A stretch of 64,000 bases of DNA from Arthrobacter caoxuetaonis (GCF_023921125.1 NZ_CP099466.1:186001-250000), one strand, 5' to 3'. Positions 1-8,135 are shown, counted from the stretch's first letter. The notes: a model not told the origin generated them from the letters alone. Program-made: numbers and translations.

Positions 1-65
1 GCCGCGGACGGGCCCTGCGGACCCACGGCCACGGGAACGGAAGTTTGCTGGGAATTGCTGCTCAT
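1..65 (-). CDS. 5' end of a downstream gene, probably ABC transporter permease (SsuC-like), partial
   Basis: An ATG at 65-63 overlaps the TGA stop of the SsuA-like gene in an ATGA arrangement. Only about 21 codons (MSSNSQQTSVPVAVGPQG...) are inside the window, so the product cannot be read from sequence. The assignment as the sulfonate permease rests only on context: an ATPase and a binding protein of an SsuABC-type importer lie just upstream on the same strand, and the permease is the missing component. Translational coupling to the upstream gene is directly visible. Confidence 0.5.
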   Translation of the reverse strand, partial: MSSNSQQTSVPVAVGPQGPSA

Positions 66-1153
66 CAGGATTCCTTAACGGCCGCCGGATCGGCCTTCTG
101 CACGAAGGAGTCATCCAGCAGGGAGGCAACGGCGTCGTCGATCGCCTTCTGACTGGCGACGTCGCCGGTCTCGACGAACACGGGTCCCACCTTTTCCAGG
201 ACCTTGCGCTGGGCGTCGCCCGGGGCGGCGTCGACGTCGAGGTTGCTGCGTTCCAGAATGACGGTGCGGGCCACTTCGAGGTCCAGGCCGGCGACGTCGG
301 CGAGGATCTGCGCGGTTTCTTCCGGGTTCTCGGCTGCCCAGGCACGCGCCCTTTCATAGACGTTGACCACGGTCTGGGCTACTTCCGGCTGCTCTTCCAG
401 GAAGGACTCGGTGGCGTTCAGGAAGCCGTAGGTGTTGAAGTCCAGATTGCGGTAAAGGAACTCGGCACCAGCGTGCTCGGCGCCGGCCATGATCGGGTCC
501 AGGCCGGACCAGGCGTCCACGGCGCCGTTTTCAAGGGCAGTGCGGCCGTCCGCGTGCTGCAGGTTCTCAACCGTCACGTCGGAGGTGCTCAGCCCGGCCT
601 CTTCCAGCGCCTGGACCAGGAAGAAGTACGGGTCGGTGCCCTTGGTGGCGGCGACGGACTTGCCGGCCAGGTCAGCCACGGAAGTGATGTCCGAGTCGGA
701 AGAGACGAGGAGTCCGGCCCATTCCGGCTGCGAGTAGATGCTGATGGTCTTGATCGGGGAGCCGTTGGACCGGGCCAGCAGGGCAGCCGAACCGGCGGTG
801 GAGCCGACGTCGATCGCTCCGGCACGCAGTGCCTCATTGGCCTTGTTCGATCCGGCGGACTGCACCCAGTTCACGTCCACGCCCTGCTCTTCAAGGGTGG
901 CTTCCAGCCAGCCCTGGTCCTTGATGACCAGGCTGAGCGGGTTGTAGGTGGCGAAGTCAATGTTCAGGGTGCCGCCGTCGGCTGCATCATTGGCGGCAGC
1001 GCCGGAGGAGTCTTCGCCGGCAACGCAGCCCGTGAGGGCCAGCGAGAACGCTGCGGCAGCGGCGGCCAGGACGGCGAGGGGACGGCGGGAGAAGCTGGGC
1101 GGGCGGCGGGAGAAGCTGGGCGGGCGGCGGGAGAAGCGGGAACGGCTGTTCAT
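65..1153 (-). CDS. ssuA: Aliphatic sulfonate ABC transporter, substrate-binding lipoprotein (SsuA-like)
   Basis: Extracytoplasmic binding protein that would capture alkanesulfonates or related organosulfur compounds for import. 362 aa. A signal peptide with a hydrophobic run (residues about 24-42) ends in a lipobox, LALTGC, so the mature protein is likely a lipoprotein. The rest has the SsuA/TauA/NMT1-like fold signature, with segments such as DLAGKSVAATKGT and ALENGAVDAWSGLDP. The start at 1153 is preceded by an AGGA about six bases upstream; a longer in-frame extension lacks signal character. The n-region carries a direct repeat of RRPPSFS. It sits between SsuB-like and the truncated permease gene, and the riboswitch upstream of ssuB probably governs all three. 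Confidence 0.85.
   Translation of the reverse strand: MNSRSRFSRRPPSFSRRPPSFSRRPLAVLAAAAAAFSLALTGCVAGEDSSGAAANDAADGGTLNIDFATYNPLSLVIKDQGWLEATLEEQGVDVNWVQSAGSNKANEALRAGAIDVGSTAGSAALLARSNGSPIKTISIYSQPEWAGLLVSSDSDITSVADLAGKSVAATKGTDPYFFLVQALEEAGLSTSDVTVENLQHADGRTALENGAVDAWSGLDPIMAGAEHAGAEFLYRNLDFNTYGFLNATESFLEEQPEVAQTVVNVYERARAWAAENPEETAQILADVAGLDLEVARTVILERSNLDVDAAPGDAQRKVLEKVGPVFVETGDVASQKAIDDAVASLLDDSFVQKADPAAVKES
1080..1140 (-). repeat. 21-bp tandem repeat inside the ssuA signal-peptide n-region
   Basis: Two nearly identical 21-bp units and a partial third occur in frame and encode RRPPSFS, RRPPSFS, RRPLAV. Changing the unit number would lengthen or shorten the arginine-rich n-region without a frameshift. 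Confidence 0.8.
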
Positions 1154-1262
1154 GGGGAATTCCTTCAGGAAGTGGAGGGCAGGGAAGAAGGGCGGTGCGG
1201 GCACGGATCGCCCGCGGCATCCGCCGCGGGAATGCCCGCGGCGGTGGGGGAGGAGGGGTCGC

Positions 1263-2090
1263 CTAGTGGCGGTCGACGCCGAGGCTCGCCAAGAGCTCTC
1301 CGCGCATTCGTGCCAGTTCAGCCGAGGCACGGTCCCGCGGACGGGCGCCCGGGACGGTGATGGTCTGCGTGATGGTGGCACCGGGCTTGCCCGGTTCACG
1401 GCCGAGGATAATGATCCGGTCCGCGAGCTGCAGCGCCTCGTCGACGTCGTGCGTGACCAGCAGGACAGTGGCCGGAGCTGCGCGGTGCACGTCCAGCAGC
1501 AGGTCCTGCATCTTGAGGCGGGTCAGGGCGTCGAGGGCGCCGAACGGTTCGTCGAGCAGCAGCACGCCGGGCTTGCGGGCCAGCGCCCGGGCCAGCGACG
1601 CGCGCTGGGCCATGCCGCCGGACACGGCGCGGGGCTGGTGCTTCGCGAAGCTGTCCAGCTCAACCAGCTTGAGGAGCTCGGCGACCTTGGCCTTGCCCTC
1701 GGACGCACTGGTGCTCTTGGGCAGGCCGATGGCGACGTTGGCCTGCAGGGTCTGCCACGGAAGCAGCCGCGGTTCCTGGAAGGCAACGGCACACCGGTCA
1801 TCGATGCCGCGGACGGCAGTACCGTCGATCAGCACCTGCCCGGTGGAGGCGGCGTCGAGTCCGGCGGTCGCGCGCAGCAGCGTGGACTTGCCGCAGCCGC
1901 TGGAGCCGAGGATGGCCAGGACTTCGCCCGGACGGACCTCGAAATTGATGTCGCGCAGCACCACGTGGGCGTTTGCGCCCGAACCAAAGGCGCGGCCAAC
2001 GCCGTCGAACGTTACCGGCAGCGCAGAGTCAGGGGTGGGGCGCGGGGCAGTGGAAACGGCATGGGAGCCGGAGGACAGTACTGCAGTCAT
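1263..2090 (-). CDS. ssuB: Aliphatic sulfonate ABC transporter ATP-binding protein (SsuB-like)
   Basis: Cytoplasmic ATPase that powers sulfonate-type import. 275 aa. Visible motifs in order: Walker A GSSGCGKST (about residues 62-70), Q-loop VAFQEPRLLPW, ABC signature in the variant form VSGGMAQR, Walker B VLLLDEPFGALD, and the switch histidine in LLVTHDVDEAL. The QEPRLLPW segment is typical of the SsuB/TauB/NrtD group. It is the first gene of an operon with ssuA and a permease-like gene. The start codon lies ten bases from the 3' strand of a riboswitch P1 helix, and the SD sequence GGAG overlaps that helix, so translation is likely SAM-controlled. Confidence 0.88.
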   Translation of the reverse strand: MTAVLSSGSHAVSTAPRPTPDSALPVTFDGVGRAFGSGANAHVVLRDINFEVRPGEVLAILGSSGCGKSTLLRATAGLDAASTGQVLIDGTAVRGIDDRCAVAFQEPRLLPWQTLQANVAIGLPKSTSASEGKAKVAELLKLVELDSFAKHQPRAVSGGMAQRASLARALARKPGVLLLDEPFGALDALTRLKMQDLLLDVHRAAPATVLLVTHDVDEALQLADRIIILGREPGKPGATITQTITVPGARPRDRASAELARMRGELLASLGVDRH

Positions 2091-2099
2091 GTGAACACT

Positions 2100-2258
2100 C
2101 CATCGGTCCTGGCAGTAGCACCCTACGGAAAACGTCCTGGGCCGGGTTAGCGGCCTCCTGCGACGTCCACCTCGCTATCGCAGTGCCTCAAGGAGGAAGC
2201 ACTCCGACCAGGGTTGCTGCGGCTTCACTGATCCAGGTCTCTCAGCCGCTCGGGATGG
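2100..2258 (-). promoter_or_regulatory. S-box (SAM-I clan) riboswitch upstream of ssuB
   Basis: Read on the minus strand, the region contains GAGCGGCTGAGAGACCTGG, then TGAAGCCGCAGCAACC and, near the 3' end, GGGTGCTACTGCCAGGACC. These blocks follow the order of the S-box core. The terminal P1 helix is visible as CCATC (5', 2258-2254) pairing with GATGG (3', 2104-2100). The 3' strand of P1 runs into the GGAG used as the ssuB ribosome binding site, which suggests that ligand binding blocks translation initiation. The insert between the conserved blocks is longer than in the second copy at 8039-8135. Confidence 0.82.
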
Positions 2259-2345
2259 TCAAGTGCAACTAAACGCCCTCGGACAGCCTGCGGGCAAGTC
2301 CCCGCGTAACATTCCGAATCCGGGTCCCTCCGGCCCTATTTCCCG

Positions 2346-2403
2346 CCGAGAGGCCACTTACGGCTCTTTTGAGCGCCCAAACCAGCCGTAAGTGGCCTCT
2401 CGG
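2346..2403. repeat. Long intergenic palindrome, family A copy 1
   Basis: Perfect 20-bp arms, beginning CCGAGAGGCCACTTACGG at 2346-2365 and returning at 2384-2403, enclose an 18-base loop. It lies between two divergent riboswitch leaders, where a transcription terminator is not expected. Related copies occur at 15821-15888 and 16932-16987. Confidence 0.9.
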
Positions 2404-2520
2404 TGGTCGTTGAGGCGGCGCGGCGGCGGGCGGAGTTGGAAGTACGACGCCGGGCGTTACGCCGCGTGACACGGCCGGGGTTGCGCCGGCCCCGGCTCAG
2501 GGGCCCATACTGGAGCCGCA

Positions 2521-2640
2521 GGATCATGAGTCCCAACGCAAAGCTCTGGCTGGTTGGGCGGCAACCCTCTTTCCGTAGCGGGGTGCCCCAGATGACGATC
2601 CGGTCGCCCGGCGAATCCGCCGGCGGCAAGTACGGCGCTC
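2521..2640 (+). promoter_or_regulatory. SAM-IV type riboswitch upstream of the FMN monooxygenase gene
   Basis: The sequence has GATCATGAGTCCCAAC, a CTCTGGCTGG hairpin arm, GGCGGCAACCCTC and GGGGTGCCCCAGATGACGATC in the order seen in actinobacterial SAM-IV aptamers. P1 is visible as GGATC (2521-2525) pairing with GATCC (2597-2601). A further hairpin 3' of the core (about 2602-2640) matches the extra 3' element of that class. It ends about 35 bases before the start codon, so it likely controls expression of the monooxygenase in response to SAM. This is a different architecture from the S-box copies nearby. Confidence 0.82.
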
Positions 2641-2675
2641 CGTCCCCGGTGCGTCGCCTGGGAAAGGATTCTTCG

Positions 2676-4067
2676 ATGACCAGCGCTCCCCGCCAGATCC
2701 GCTTCAACGCCTTCGACATGAACTGCGTCGGACACCAGTCACCCGGCTTGTGGCGCCACCCCGAAGACCGGTCGGCGGACTACACCAGGCTTTCCTACTG
2801 GACCCACCTGGCGAAGACCTGCGAACGCGGGCTTTTCGACGGAATCTTCATTGCCGACGTGCTGGGCACCTACGACGTCTACGGTTCCTCCAACGAAGCC
2901 ACCCTCCGCCAGGGCACGCAGGTGCCGGTGAATGATCCGCTGCTGCTGGTCTCCGCGATGGCCCTGGTCACCGAAAACCTGGGCTTCGGCGTCACCGCCG
3001 GCACCGCCTATGAGCATCCGTACCCGTTCGCCCGCCGGCTCTCCACGCTGGACCACCTCACCAACGGGCGCGTCGGCTGGAACGTCGTTACCGGCTACCT
3101 GCCTTCGGCCGCCCGCAACATGGGCCAGGAGGACCAGCTCGAGCACGACGAGCGCTACAACCACGCCGACGAATACCTCGAAGTCGTCTACAAGCTGCTT
3201 GAGGGTTCCTGGGAAGACGACGCCGTCGTCCGCGACAGGGAAACCGGCGTCTTCACGGATCCGTCCAAGGTCCATGACATCAACCATGAGGGCAAATACT
3301 TCAAGGTCCCCGGCATCCACATCTCGGAACCGTCTCCGCAGCGCACCCCCGTGATCTACCAGGCAGGCGCATCGCCGCGCGGCATCGGCTTCGCGGCGGA
3401 GAACGCTGAAGCAGTGTTCGTGGGCGCGTCCACGGTGGAGAAGCTCAAGACCACGGTCACGAAGATCCGCGACGCTGCGGAAGCCGCCGGCCGGGACCGG
3501 CACTCGATCCGGATCTACACCCTGCTGACCATCATCACGGCCGCCACCTCCGAGGAAGCCGAAGCCAAGCACCTGGATTACCAGCGCTACACCAGCGACG
3601 AAGGCGCCCTGGCGCTGATGTCCGGCTGGATGGGTGTGGACCTCTCCACCTATGAACTCGACCAGCCGCTCGGCGCCGTGAAATCCAACGCCATCCAGTC
3701 GGCGGCTGCGAACTTCCAGAAAGTGAAGGACGACGGCGAGCCCTGGACAGTGCGCGACATCGCCGAGACCGCCGGGATCGGCGGACTGGGCCCGCGGCTG
3801 GTCGGCTCCGGTGCGGAGGTGGCCGAGGAGCTGATCCGCTGGGTCGAGGAGACCGACGTCGACGGCTTCAACCTGGCTTACGCGGTCACGCCCGGAACCT
3901 TCGAGGACGTCGTCGAGTTCGTGGTGCCCGAGCTGCAGAAGCGCGGCGCGTACCCTACGGAGTATGCCCCCGGAACCCTGCGCCAGAAGCTCTTCGGTGC
4001 AGGTGACAAGCTTCCGGAGGACCACCGCGGCGCGCGGTTCCGGCTGGACCCTGCGGTCCGCCGCTAG
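2676..4067 (+). CDS. FMN-dependent monooxygenase, NtaA/SnaA/DszA (SoxA) family
   Basis: A luciferase-like flavin monooxygenase that uses reduced FMN from a separate reductase to oxidise an organic sulfur or amine substrate. 463 aa, the usual length for this family. Family landmarks include the N-terminal FNAFDMNCVGH, FDGIFIADVLGTYD, the segment STLDHLTNGRVGWNVVTGY, and a C-terminal GTLRQKLFG close. The start at 2676 follows GGAAAGGA and coincides with the homologous N-terminus; the open frame upstream runs through the riboswitch and is not coding. The SAM-IV element upstream and the sulfonate importer next door suggest sulfur scavenging. The exact substrate cannot be read from sequence. Confidence 0.85.
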   Translation: MTSAPRQIRFNAFDMNCVGHQSPGLWRHPEDRSADYTRLSYWTHLAKTCERGLFDGIFIADVLGTYDVYGSSNEATLRQGTQVPVNDPLLLVSAMALVTENLGFGVTAGTAYEHPYPFARRLSTLDHLTNGRVGWNVVTGYLPSAARNMGQEDQLEHDERYNHADEYLEVVYKLLEGSWEDDAVVRDRETGVFTDPSKVHDINHEGKYFKVPGIHISEPSPQRTPVIYQAGASPRGIGFAAENAEAVFVGASTVEKLKTTVTKIRDAAEAAGRDRHSIRIYTLLTIITAATSEEAEAKHLDYQRYTSDEGALALMSGWMGVDLSTYELDQPLGAVKSNAIQSAAANFQKVKDDGEPWTVRDIAETAGIGGLGPRLVGSGAEVAEELIRWVEETDVDGFNLAYAVTPGTFEDVVEFVVPELQKRGAYPTEYAPGTLRQKLFGAGDKLPEDHRGARFRLDPAVRR

Positions 4068-4102
4068 GCCGGCCCTGCGGGGGTTCCGTTAGGCTCGTGC
4101 GC

Positions 4103-4465
4103 ATGACAAATGCGGGGAACACCAAAGCTCTCAGTCTGAACGTCACCTCCAAGCGCGCCCGGGCCCGCGGGGAAATGGTGGTCGCGGCGCCTGTCTCGGC
4201 GCTCCCTCCTGCCGTCGAACGGGCCGGGGTGAGGCTTCCACGGATGACCCTCACCGGGATCTGGCAGGAGCGGGCAGAGCTGGTGGCGGGAACCACGTGG
4301 AAGACGTTCGGCGAAGACATTGTGCTCACCTTCGAGCCGGTGGACGCTGCAACCACACGGGTGGTGGCCACCAGTACACCCCACGTTCCGACCACCATCT
4401 TCGACTACGGGCAGGGCAAGGCCGACGTCACCGAGGTGCTGAACGCCGTGGCTGCGGAGCTCTAG
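4103..4465 (+). CDS. Hypothetical protein
   Basis: Small protein of 120 aa with no family I recognise. It lacks a signal peptide or membrane segment. The central part (TLTGIWQERAELVAGTTWKTFGEDIVLTFEPVDAATTRVVATSTPH) alternates polar and hydrophobic residues in the manner of beta strands, reminiscent of SRPBCC-type small proteins, but this is a guess. A GTG two codons upstream is an alternative start; ATG at 4103 is preferred because an AGG lies about ten bases upstream. It follows the monooxygenase by 35 bases and may be cotranscribed. Confidence 0.65.
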   Translation: MTNAGNTKALSLNVTSKRARARGEMVVAAPVSALPPAVERAGVRLPRMTLTGIWQERAELVAGTTWKTFGEDIVLTFEPVDAATTRVVATSTPHVPTTIFDYGQGKADVTEVLNAVAAEL

Positions 4466-4473
4466 CCAGGACA

Positions 4474-4508
4474 GCAGGAAGCGGCGGCACGCAGCCGCCG
4501 CTTCCTGC
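4474..4508. terminator. Bidirectional hairpin terminator between convergent genes
   Basis: A perfect inverted repeat with arms AGGAAGCGGCGGC and GCCGCCGCTTCCT and a five-base loop lies between a rightward gene ending at 4465 and a leftward gene ending at 4518. No U-tract is evident. Confidence 0.7.
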
Positions 4509-4517
4509 CGGCAGGAT

Positions 4518-5267
4518 CTAGTAGATCTTGATCGAGCCGCCGTCGGCCATCAGCGTCTGGCCGGTCATGTACTGGGACTGTTCGCTGGCCAGGAACACCA
4601 CGATCGGAGCGATGTCCGTCTCCGGATCGCCCAGACGGCCCAGGGGAATGCCGTCCACCACTTCCTGGAAGGCCTCCGGGAACGCCTGGCTCCACTGGGC
4701 GATGCCCGGGGTGAGCGCGATCGGGGAGACCACGTTGACGCGGATGCCGTCCTTGGCCCATTCGTTGGCCGCCGTGCGTGAAATGGCGCGGATGGCTTCC
4801 TTCGCGGCGGCGTAGGTGACCTGGTTGGGAAGGCCCTTCATGCCCGCACCGGAGGCAAAGTTGATGATGCTTCCACGGGTCTTCTTCAGCTCTGGATAGG
4901 CAGCGCGCATCAGGTGGAACGTGGCCATGGTCCCGGTATTGAAGGACAGGTCCCACATCTCCTGCGTAGTCTCCATAATCGGAGCCTGCTTGGAAGCATG
5001 CGCGTTGTTGACCAGGACATCCAGGCCGCCAAAGCGCTCCACGGTCTCCGCCACGATCTCCTTGGTGCTCTCCTCCTTGGAAATGTCCTTGGCAATGAAA
5101 ATAACGTCGCCCTGGCCATCGAGTTCAGCCAGGAGCTTGTCTCCCTGCGCCTGGTCAATGTCGACGACGGCAACCTTAGCCCCTTCGGCCAGGAAGCGGC
5201 GGACGATTCCCTGCCCGATCCCTCCGGCGCCGCCCGTGATGATCGCGGTCTTATTTTGCAGTTGCAT
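4518..5267 (-). CDS. Short-chain dehydrogenase/reductase
   Basis: Classical SDR of 249 aa that would carry out NAD(P)-dependent oxidation or reduction of an alcohol/ketone. The nucleotide-binding motif TGGAGGIGQG is near residue 12, VNNAH near residue 87, the catalytic Ser in NFASGAG, and Tyr/Lys in TYAAAK about residues 150-154. It ends in the common TGQTLMADGG. The start at 5267 gives the expected N-terminus MQLQNKTAIITG. It overlaps the upstream TetR gene by 17 bases and is therefore probably the target of that regulator. Substrate unknown. Confidence 0.85.
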   Translation of the reverse strand: MQLQNKTAIITGGAGGIGQGIVRRFLAEGAKVAVVDIDQAQGDKLLAELDGQGDVIFIAKDISKEESTKEIVAETVERFGGLDVLVNNAHASKQAPIMETTQEMWDLSFNTGTMATFHLMRAAYPELKKTRGSIINFASGAGMKGLPNQVTYAAAKEAIRAISRTAANEWAKDGIRVNVVSPIALTPGIAQWSQAFPEAFQEVVDGIPLGRLGDPETDIAPIVVFLASEQSQYMTGQTLMADGGSIKIY

Positions 5268-5958
5268 GGTCTTCCTTCCGTAATGCCGGTGCCCTTTCGG
5301 AATCCGGCGGGTGGGTGAGGGATTGTTCAACCCCGGCGATGAAGTTCGCTACGAGGAAATCCAAGGAGCGGCGCGACGCGGCGTAGCTGATGCCCTGGTC
5401 CCGGAAACCCAAGGCCTGCGGGTAGGGGGCGACGGCGTCGTCACCCCAGCGCTGGTCGCGTTCCGTTCCGGTGCGCTCGGGGCCCGTGAGAGCTGCAGCG
5501 GTAATGGAAGCGGTGCCGATGACGGCGGCAGAAACGCCCAGCAGGCAATCGAAGCCCTGCTCGCTGGTTAGTCCTGCCTTCCGCAGCCGGGAGAGCAGCA
5601 GCTCGATCTCTTCGGGTGTTGCCACGTTCACCAGCCGCCGCGGCGTCAGGATGATGCGCAGCAGCCACGGATGTGCCTGGAATGCACGCCACTGGGCATC
5701 GGCCATGTGCTGGAGCATCTCCTGCCAGGCGGCGTTCGGGGTGGGGAGCAGTTCATAGTCGCGGGCGGCAGCGTCGGCCATGAGCAGCAACAGGGCCCGC
5801 CGGTCAGCCACATGGCGGTAAAGTGCCATTGCGGAGACCCCGAACTCGGCGGCGACCCGGCGCATCGAGACGCCGTCCAGGCCGTCGGCGTCGGCAATCC
5901 GGACGCCGGCTTCCGTGATGGCGGCGGCGTTCAGTGGTTGCGGTTGCTTGTGGGGCAC
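5251..5958 (-). CDS. TetR family transcriptional regulator
   Basis: DNA-binding repressor of 235 aa with a GTG start. The N-terminal HTH is clear: ITEAGVRIADADGLDGVSMRRVAAEFGVSAMALYRHVADR, where the recognition helix is around VSAMALYRHV (split here by the family pattern). The C-terminal ligand domain has no family I can name. It is the first gene of a two-gene unit with the SDR, which starts inside its 3' end. A near-palindrome GTTTAC-AGT-GTATAC lies 21 bases upstream of the start and is a plausible self-operator. Confidence 0.85.
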   Translation of the reverse strand: MPHKQPQPLNAAAITEAGVRIADADGLDGVSMRRVAAEFGVSAMALYRHVADRRALLLLMADAAARDYELLPTPNAAWQEMLQHMADAQWRAFQAHPWLLRIILTPRRLVNVATPEEIELLLSRLRKAGLTSEQGFDCLLGVSAAVIGTASITAAALTGPERTGTERDQRWGDDAVAPYPQALGFRDQGISYAASRRSLDFLVANFIAGVEQSLTHPPDSERAPALRKEDHATAK

Positions 5959-5978
5959 GACCGTCCCTTCCGTAGCGT

Positions 5979-5993
5979 GTTTACAGTGTATAC
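5979..5993. promoter_or_regulatory. Candidate operator for the divergent TetR gene
   Basis: GTTTAC, three bases, GTATAC form an imperfect palindrome in the intergenic space between the TetR gene and the rightward hydrolase gene. Position and symmetry fit a TetR operator; no experimental or comparative support is available. Confidence 0.4.
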
Positions 5994-6110
5994 CTCAAGG
6001 CCTGCACGAGCGCTTGATGACCGTATCTTTAGGAGCATTGACCCAGCCTGCACGCGCTCCTACGGTGGAGGCAGGGCCGACGGCGGCCCGCCCCAGCGAA
6101 GGAGAATCCC

Positions 6111-6884
6111 ATGGATCCAGCAGCTGACGCATCGGGACGCGTACTGTCCGCGGACGGAACGCCCATCGCCTGGGAACGTCACGGCCAGGGTCCGCCGCTG
6201 GTGGTGGTGGATCCCATCATGATGGACCGGACCACCTCCGGCCTGGCCGGGGTTGCCGAACTGCTGGCAGAGGGCCACACCGTCTACACGTATGACCGCA
6301 GGGGTAAGGGCGAAAGCGGGGACGGGGAGGAATACACCCCCGAATCCGAGGTGGATGACCTGCTGGCCGTCGTGCAGGCCGCGGGTGGATCGGCGGACCT
6401 GCTGGGAACCTCCTCGGGAGCGATCCTTGCCCTCCGCGCCGCTTCGGAATCAGCGGTTGTCTCCAGCGTCATTGCCGTCGAACCGCCGCTCTCCCAGGAA
6501 GGCGCGGCAGGGCCTGACATCCGGCCGCAGCTTGAAGCCCTGATCGACGCCGAGGACCGGGCGGGAGCCGTGCGCCTGTTCCAGGAGTCCATCGGTGTTC
6601 CGGAGGAACTCATCGAGCAATCCGAACCCTCACCTTTCGAGCCGGCGGCGCACACCATCTCCTACGATCTCACCCTCATGCTGGAAACCGACATCCAATC
6701 CCTCACCGGCATTCATGTTCCGGTCCTGGTGCTGGCCAGCAGCGGCAGCGATGCCCGGCTGCAGGGCTGGGCCCGCGAGACGGCCGAAATCCTCCCGGAG
6801 GGTTCTTTCCAGTTGCTCGAGGGATCCTGGCACGGACTGGACGATGCAGTGCTTGCCGAGGCGGTCAACGACTTCCTGGAATAA
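6111..6884 (+). CDS. Alpha/beta hydrolase
   Basis: 257-aa cytoplasmic hydrolase. The nucleophile elbow is visible as LLGTSSGA near residue 103, and the likely catalytic histidine in GSWHGLDD near the C-terminus. YDRRGKGESGD about residue 63 is the conserved DRRGxGxS segment of this fold. A strong SD, GAAGGAGAA, precedes the ATG. It is divergent from the TetR/SDR pair and may share its regulation. The reaction (esterase, lactonase or other) cannot be told from sequence. Confidence 0.82.
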   Translation: MDPAADASGRVLSADGTPIAWERHGQGPPLVVVDPIMMDRTTSGLAGVAELLAEGHTVYTYDRRGKGESGDGEEYTPESEVDDLLAVVQAAGGSADLLGTSSGAILALRAASESAVVSSVIAVEPPLSQEGAAGPDIRPQLEALIDAEDRAGAVRLFQESIGVPEELIEQSEPSPFEPAAHTISYDLTLMLETDIQSLTGIHVPVLVLASSGSDARLQGWARETAEILPEGSFQLLEGSWHGLDDAVLAEAVNDFLE

Positions 6885-6967
6885 AGGCCGCGGACGCCTG
6901 ATCGACCCGTCGCAGGACGGCGCGTACGCTGTAGACCCGTTGAGTTCCAACCGGAGGGAGGGCCAGA

Positions 6968-7384
6968 ATGGCACACCGCAATGATCCCGAGGTTATATCC
7001 CGCCTGCTCTCATCCAAGGGACGCTGGGCAGTGGTAGGTCTCTCGAACAATCCGCTGCGTCCGGCAGTCGGCGTCTCCAGATTTGTCCAGGACTCGCTGG
7101 GGATGGAGATCGTCCCGGTGAACCTGGCGGGCGACGACGTCTTCGGCAATAAGGGCTACACCAGGCTGGCCGAGATCCCGGGCCAGATCGACGTCGTCGA
7201 CTGTTTCGTGAATTCGGCCCGGGTGGGGGACATTGTGGACCAGGCCATCGATATCGGTGCCAAGGCCGTCTGGCTGCAGCTCGGCGTCGTGGATGAGGCG
7301 GCCGCCCAGCGCGCCGCCGAAGCGGGGCTCGACGTCGTCATGGATACCTGCCCCGTCATTGAAGCGGGACGCTTCGGGCTCTAA
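6968..7384 (+). CDS. CoA-binding protein (YccU-like)
   Basis: 138-aa single-domain protein of the CoA-binding Rossmann type related to the N-terminus of succinyl-CoA synthetase alpha. Visible features are WAVVGLSNNPLRPA near the N-terminus, IPGQIDVVDCFVN and the terminal VVMDTCPVIE. SD GGAGGGAGG sits ten bases upstream. Its stop codon overlaps the end of the convergent SAP-domain gene by four bases. The cellular function of this widespread family is not established. Confidence 0.85.
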   Translation: MAHRNDPEVISRLLSSKGRWAVVGLSNNPLRPAVGVSRFVQDSLGMEIVPVNLAGDDVFGNKGYTRLAEIPGQIDVVDCFVNSARVGDIVDQAIDIGAKAVWLQLGVVDEAAAQRAAEAGLDVVMDTCPVIEAGRFGL

Positions 7385-8028
7385 GGCCCCGCCGGACCGG
7401 CCGGGCGCAGGTCCACCGGCAGTGAACGGTGGGTTTTCCACGCCGTGAGCATCTGGTCCCGGGTGCCGCCGGGGTGGGAGGCGTGCCAGTCCCGGGAGAA
7501 CCGGTTGAGCTCAAACTGCGGCCCGATTGGCCGGGCATCCCCTGACCGGGTGGCATGCCAGTGATCCAGTGCCGCGGCGAGCGTCGCAGTGCCGTCATTG
7601 CCGGCGAAGAACGCCCGCATGGGCGCATCAAACCGGAAACCGGGTCCCAGCGCATTGACGAAGAACTCCCGGAGCACCTGGCTGCACGGATGCCCGGCAG
7701 GAACCACCGTATGAATCGTCAGCGGCGGGACCAGCGGCGCAGGCCGGCGCGGTGGGCGGGCGGGCGCTTCGGTCCGGGGCCGTCCGGCCAGGCAAGCCGC
7801 GACGCGTGAGCTGACAGTGGCCTTTGAGCCGGCAGCGCTGAGGCCGTTTGCCCGGGCGAAGCCCTGCAATTCCTCCTTCAGCCAATACCAGCGGAGGAAC
7901 TCCGTCTCGCTGAGATCCCGCGCCGTAGACGGAAAACTCTTGGTGACCCAGGTGATGCACGTCACGCACGGACGCACTGCGTCATGTGCGGTCACAACAT
8001 TGCGCGGGCTCCCGCCAGCGGTCAGCAT
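7381..8028 (-). CDS. SAP domain / DUF6434-like protein
   Basis: About 215 aa. The segment FLRWYWLKEELQGFARANGLSAAG followed by SKATVSSRVAACLAGRP looks like a SAP-type putative nucleic-acid-binding helix pair. The C-terminal part (FVNALGPGFRFDAPMRAFFAGNDGTATLAAALDHWHATR) resembles the DUF6434 module that often accompanies SAP domains in actinobacteria. The true start is uncertain: ATG at 8028 is given because the longer frame would overlap the riboswitch on the other strand. GTG codons further in are possible, since family members usually begin close to the SAP motif. Confidence 0.68.
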   Translation of the reverse strand: MLTAGGSPRNVVTAHDAVRPCVTCITWVTKSFPSTARDLSETEFLRWYWLKEELQGFARANGLSAAGSKATVSSRVAACLAGRPRTEAPARPPRRPAPLVPPLTIHTVVPAGHPCSQVLREFFVNALGPGFRFDAPMRAFFAGNDGTATLAAALDHWHATRSGDARPIGPQFELNRFSRDWHASHPGGTRDQMLTAWKTHRSLPVDLRPAGPAGP

Positions 8029-8038
8029 GAACCCGTAA

Positions 8039-8135
8039 CCATCCAGAGCGGCTGAGAGACCTGGCTCCGTGACGCCGCAGCAACCCCTTCCGTAATTCAT
8101 TCGGAGCAGAGGGGTGCTACCGCCAGGACCGATGG
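8039..8135 (+). promoter_or_regulatory. S-box (SAM-I clan) riboswitch upstream of the metNI operon
   Basis: The core blocks GAGCGGCTGAGAGACCTGG, TGACGCCGCAGCAACC and GGGTGCTACCGCCAGGACC repeat those of the element at 2100-2258 almost exactly. P1 is CCATC (8039-8043) with GATGG (8131-8135). About 100 bases separate it from the metN start; that stretch has GC-rich inverted repeats (GGCGCGC/GCGCGCC around 8178-8210) that could form an expression platform. It is expected to shut off the operon when SAM is high. Confidence 0.83.

Noticed and set aside
2403-2675. N-terminal extension of the monooxygenase to residue 1 of the long frame
   Set aside because: This stretch carries the SAM-IV element and a palindrome arm, and homologues begin at the ATG at 2676.
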